Of a stretch of DNA of 40,875 nt, positions 40,746-40,875 are shown piece after piece. The number at the start of each line of letters is the position of its first letter. Position 1 is the stretch's first letter. The position numbers and the translations under genes were made by a program. This stretch comes from JAVBLT01 sp031553315 (GTDB lineage Bacteria > Verrucomicrobiota > Kiritimatiellia > RFP12 > DVOR01), in assembly GCA_031553315.1 (NCBI GenBank), contig JAVBLT010000045.1:1-40875 (forward strand), in the 5' to 3' direction. The notes beneath the pieces are model-generated. The model ran no database searches. It saw nothing but the letters and a program-made list of their open reading frames with translations, and was not told where the DNA came from.

Positions 40746-40875
40746 GATTTCCGGATTTTGCGAAGGTGAATTTTGGTTTTGACAAACGCTTGAGGTGAGC
40801 CGTAGCAACGCTACGGCGATCTGAGAGGGTGAAGTTCAAAAACAAAAAGCACCGAGAAAAAGCGGAAAAATCAAT
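40727..40875. mobile_element. TA-flanked hairpin element (MITE-like), copy 2, cut by window end
   Basis: It begins TA-GAGCA (40727-40733), as copy 1 does. It shares a core with copy 1: GCTTGA(A/G)GTGAGCCGTAGCA(A/C)CGCTACGGCGA(C/T)CTGA. The central 8-bp stem is GCCGTAGC (40799-40806) and GCTACGGC (40810-40817). The flanking arms differ in sequence from copy 1 yet can still pair within this copy (for example TTTTGGTTTTGA with TCAAAAACAAAAAG). By comparison with copy 1 about 10-12 bases and the closing TGCTC-TA are missing beyond the window edge. Confidence 0.65.

Overview
The window looks like a chromosomal segment of a GC-rich, Gram-negative (diderm) bacterium. Outer-membrane evidence: a TonB-dependent receptor, a type II secretion secretin with GspK/L/M-like partners, and arabinose-5-phosphate isomerase for the KDO of LPS. 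Divergent InlB-type repeats and DUF11-like modules in a large exported protein, a PPi-type phosphofructokinase and an IS630 transposase are together reminiscent of the PVC group (Kiritimatiellota/Lentisphaerota-like). That placement is inference from gene content; no rRNA marker is present. No rRNA, tRNA or CRISPR array was seen.

Layout. 1-568: the 5' part of an IS630-family transposase, then a 161-bp TA-flanked hairpin element (MITE-like). 566-2001 (minus): queF-queC, for queuosine precursors. 2123-4189 (minus): TonB-dependent receptor. 4378-11467 (plus): Gfo/Idh dehydrogenase, ABC-F protein, carboxynorspermidine decarboxylase, DUF975-like membrane protein and RsmC-like methyltransferase in one close-packed run, then an isoprenylcysteine-methyltransferase-like protein with its own promoter. 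11468-16463 (minus): DJ-1/PfpI protein, rpoN, a small lipoprotein, kdsD, holA and a DUF486 membrane protein, with a second promoter inside the run. 16543-16914 (plus): a cysteine-rich small protein. 16917-18949 (minus): DUF721 protein and a 2Fe-2S/ASKHA protein related to corrinoid-activating ATPases. 19015-23666 (plus): phosphofructokinase and an exported M6-like metalloprotease, ended by a strong bidirectional terminator. 23709-33665 (minus): gspK, gspL, gspM, gspD and a 1356-residue exported repeat protein as one operon. 33867-35693 (plus): DEAD-box RNA helicase with its own promoter and terminator. 35772-40011 (minus): P-type cation ATPase, an exported protein of unknown function and an inositol-monophosphatase-like enzyme, joined by ATGA overlaps. 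40096-40689 (plus): trmB, followed by a short reading frame cut by a second copy of the hairpin element that runs off the window.

Gene density is very high. Many adjacent genes share 4-base ATGA/GTGA start-stop overlaps, suggesting translational coupling. Most of the window is housekeeping (tRNA modification, replication, envelope, central carbon metabolism). The more unusual parts are the paired hairpin elements at both ends, the reduced GspK-L-M-D operon with its giant exported protein, a P-type ATPase that lacks a normally essential ion-binding aspartate, an orphan ferredoxin-ASKHA protein, and two promoters placed so that the transcript would start at or next to the start codon. No gap longer than about 235 bases lacks a gene or a described element.
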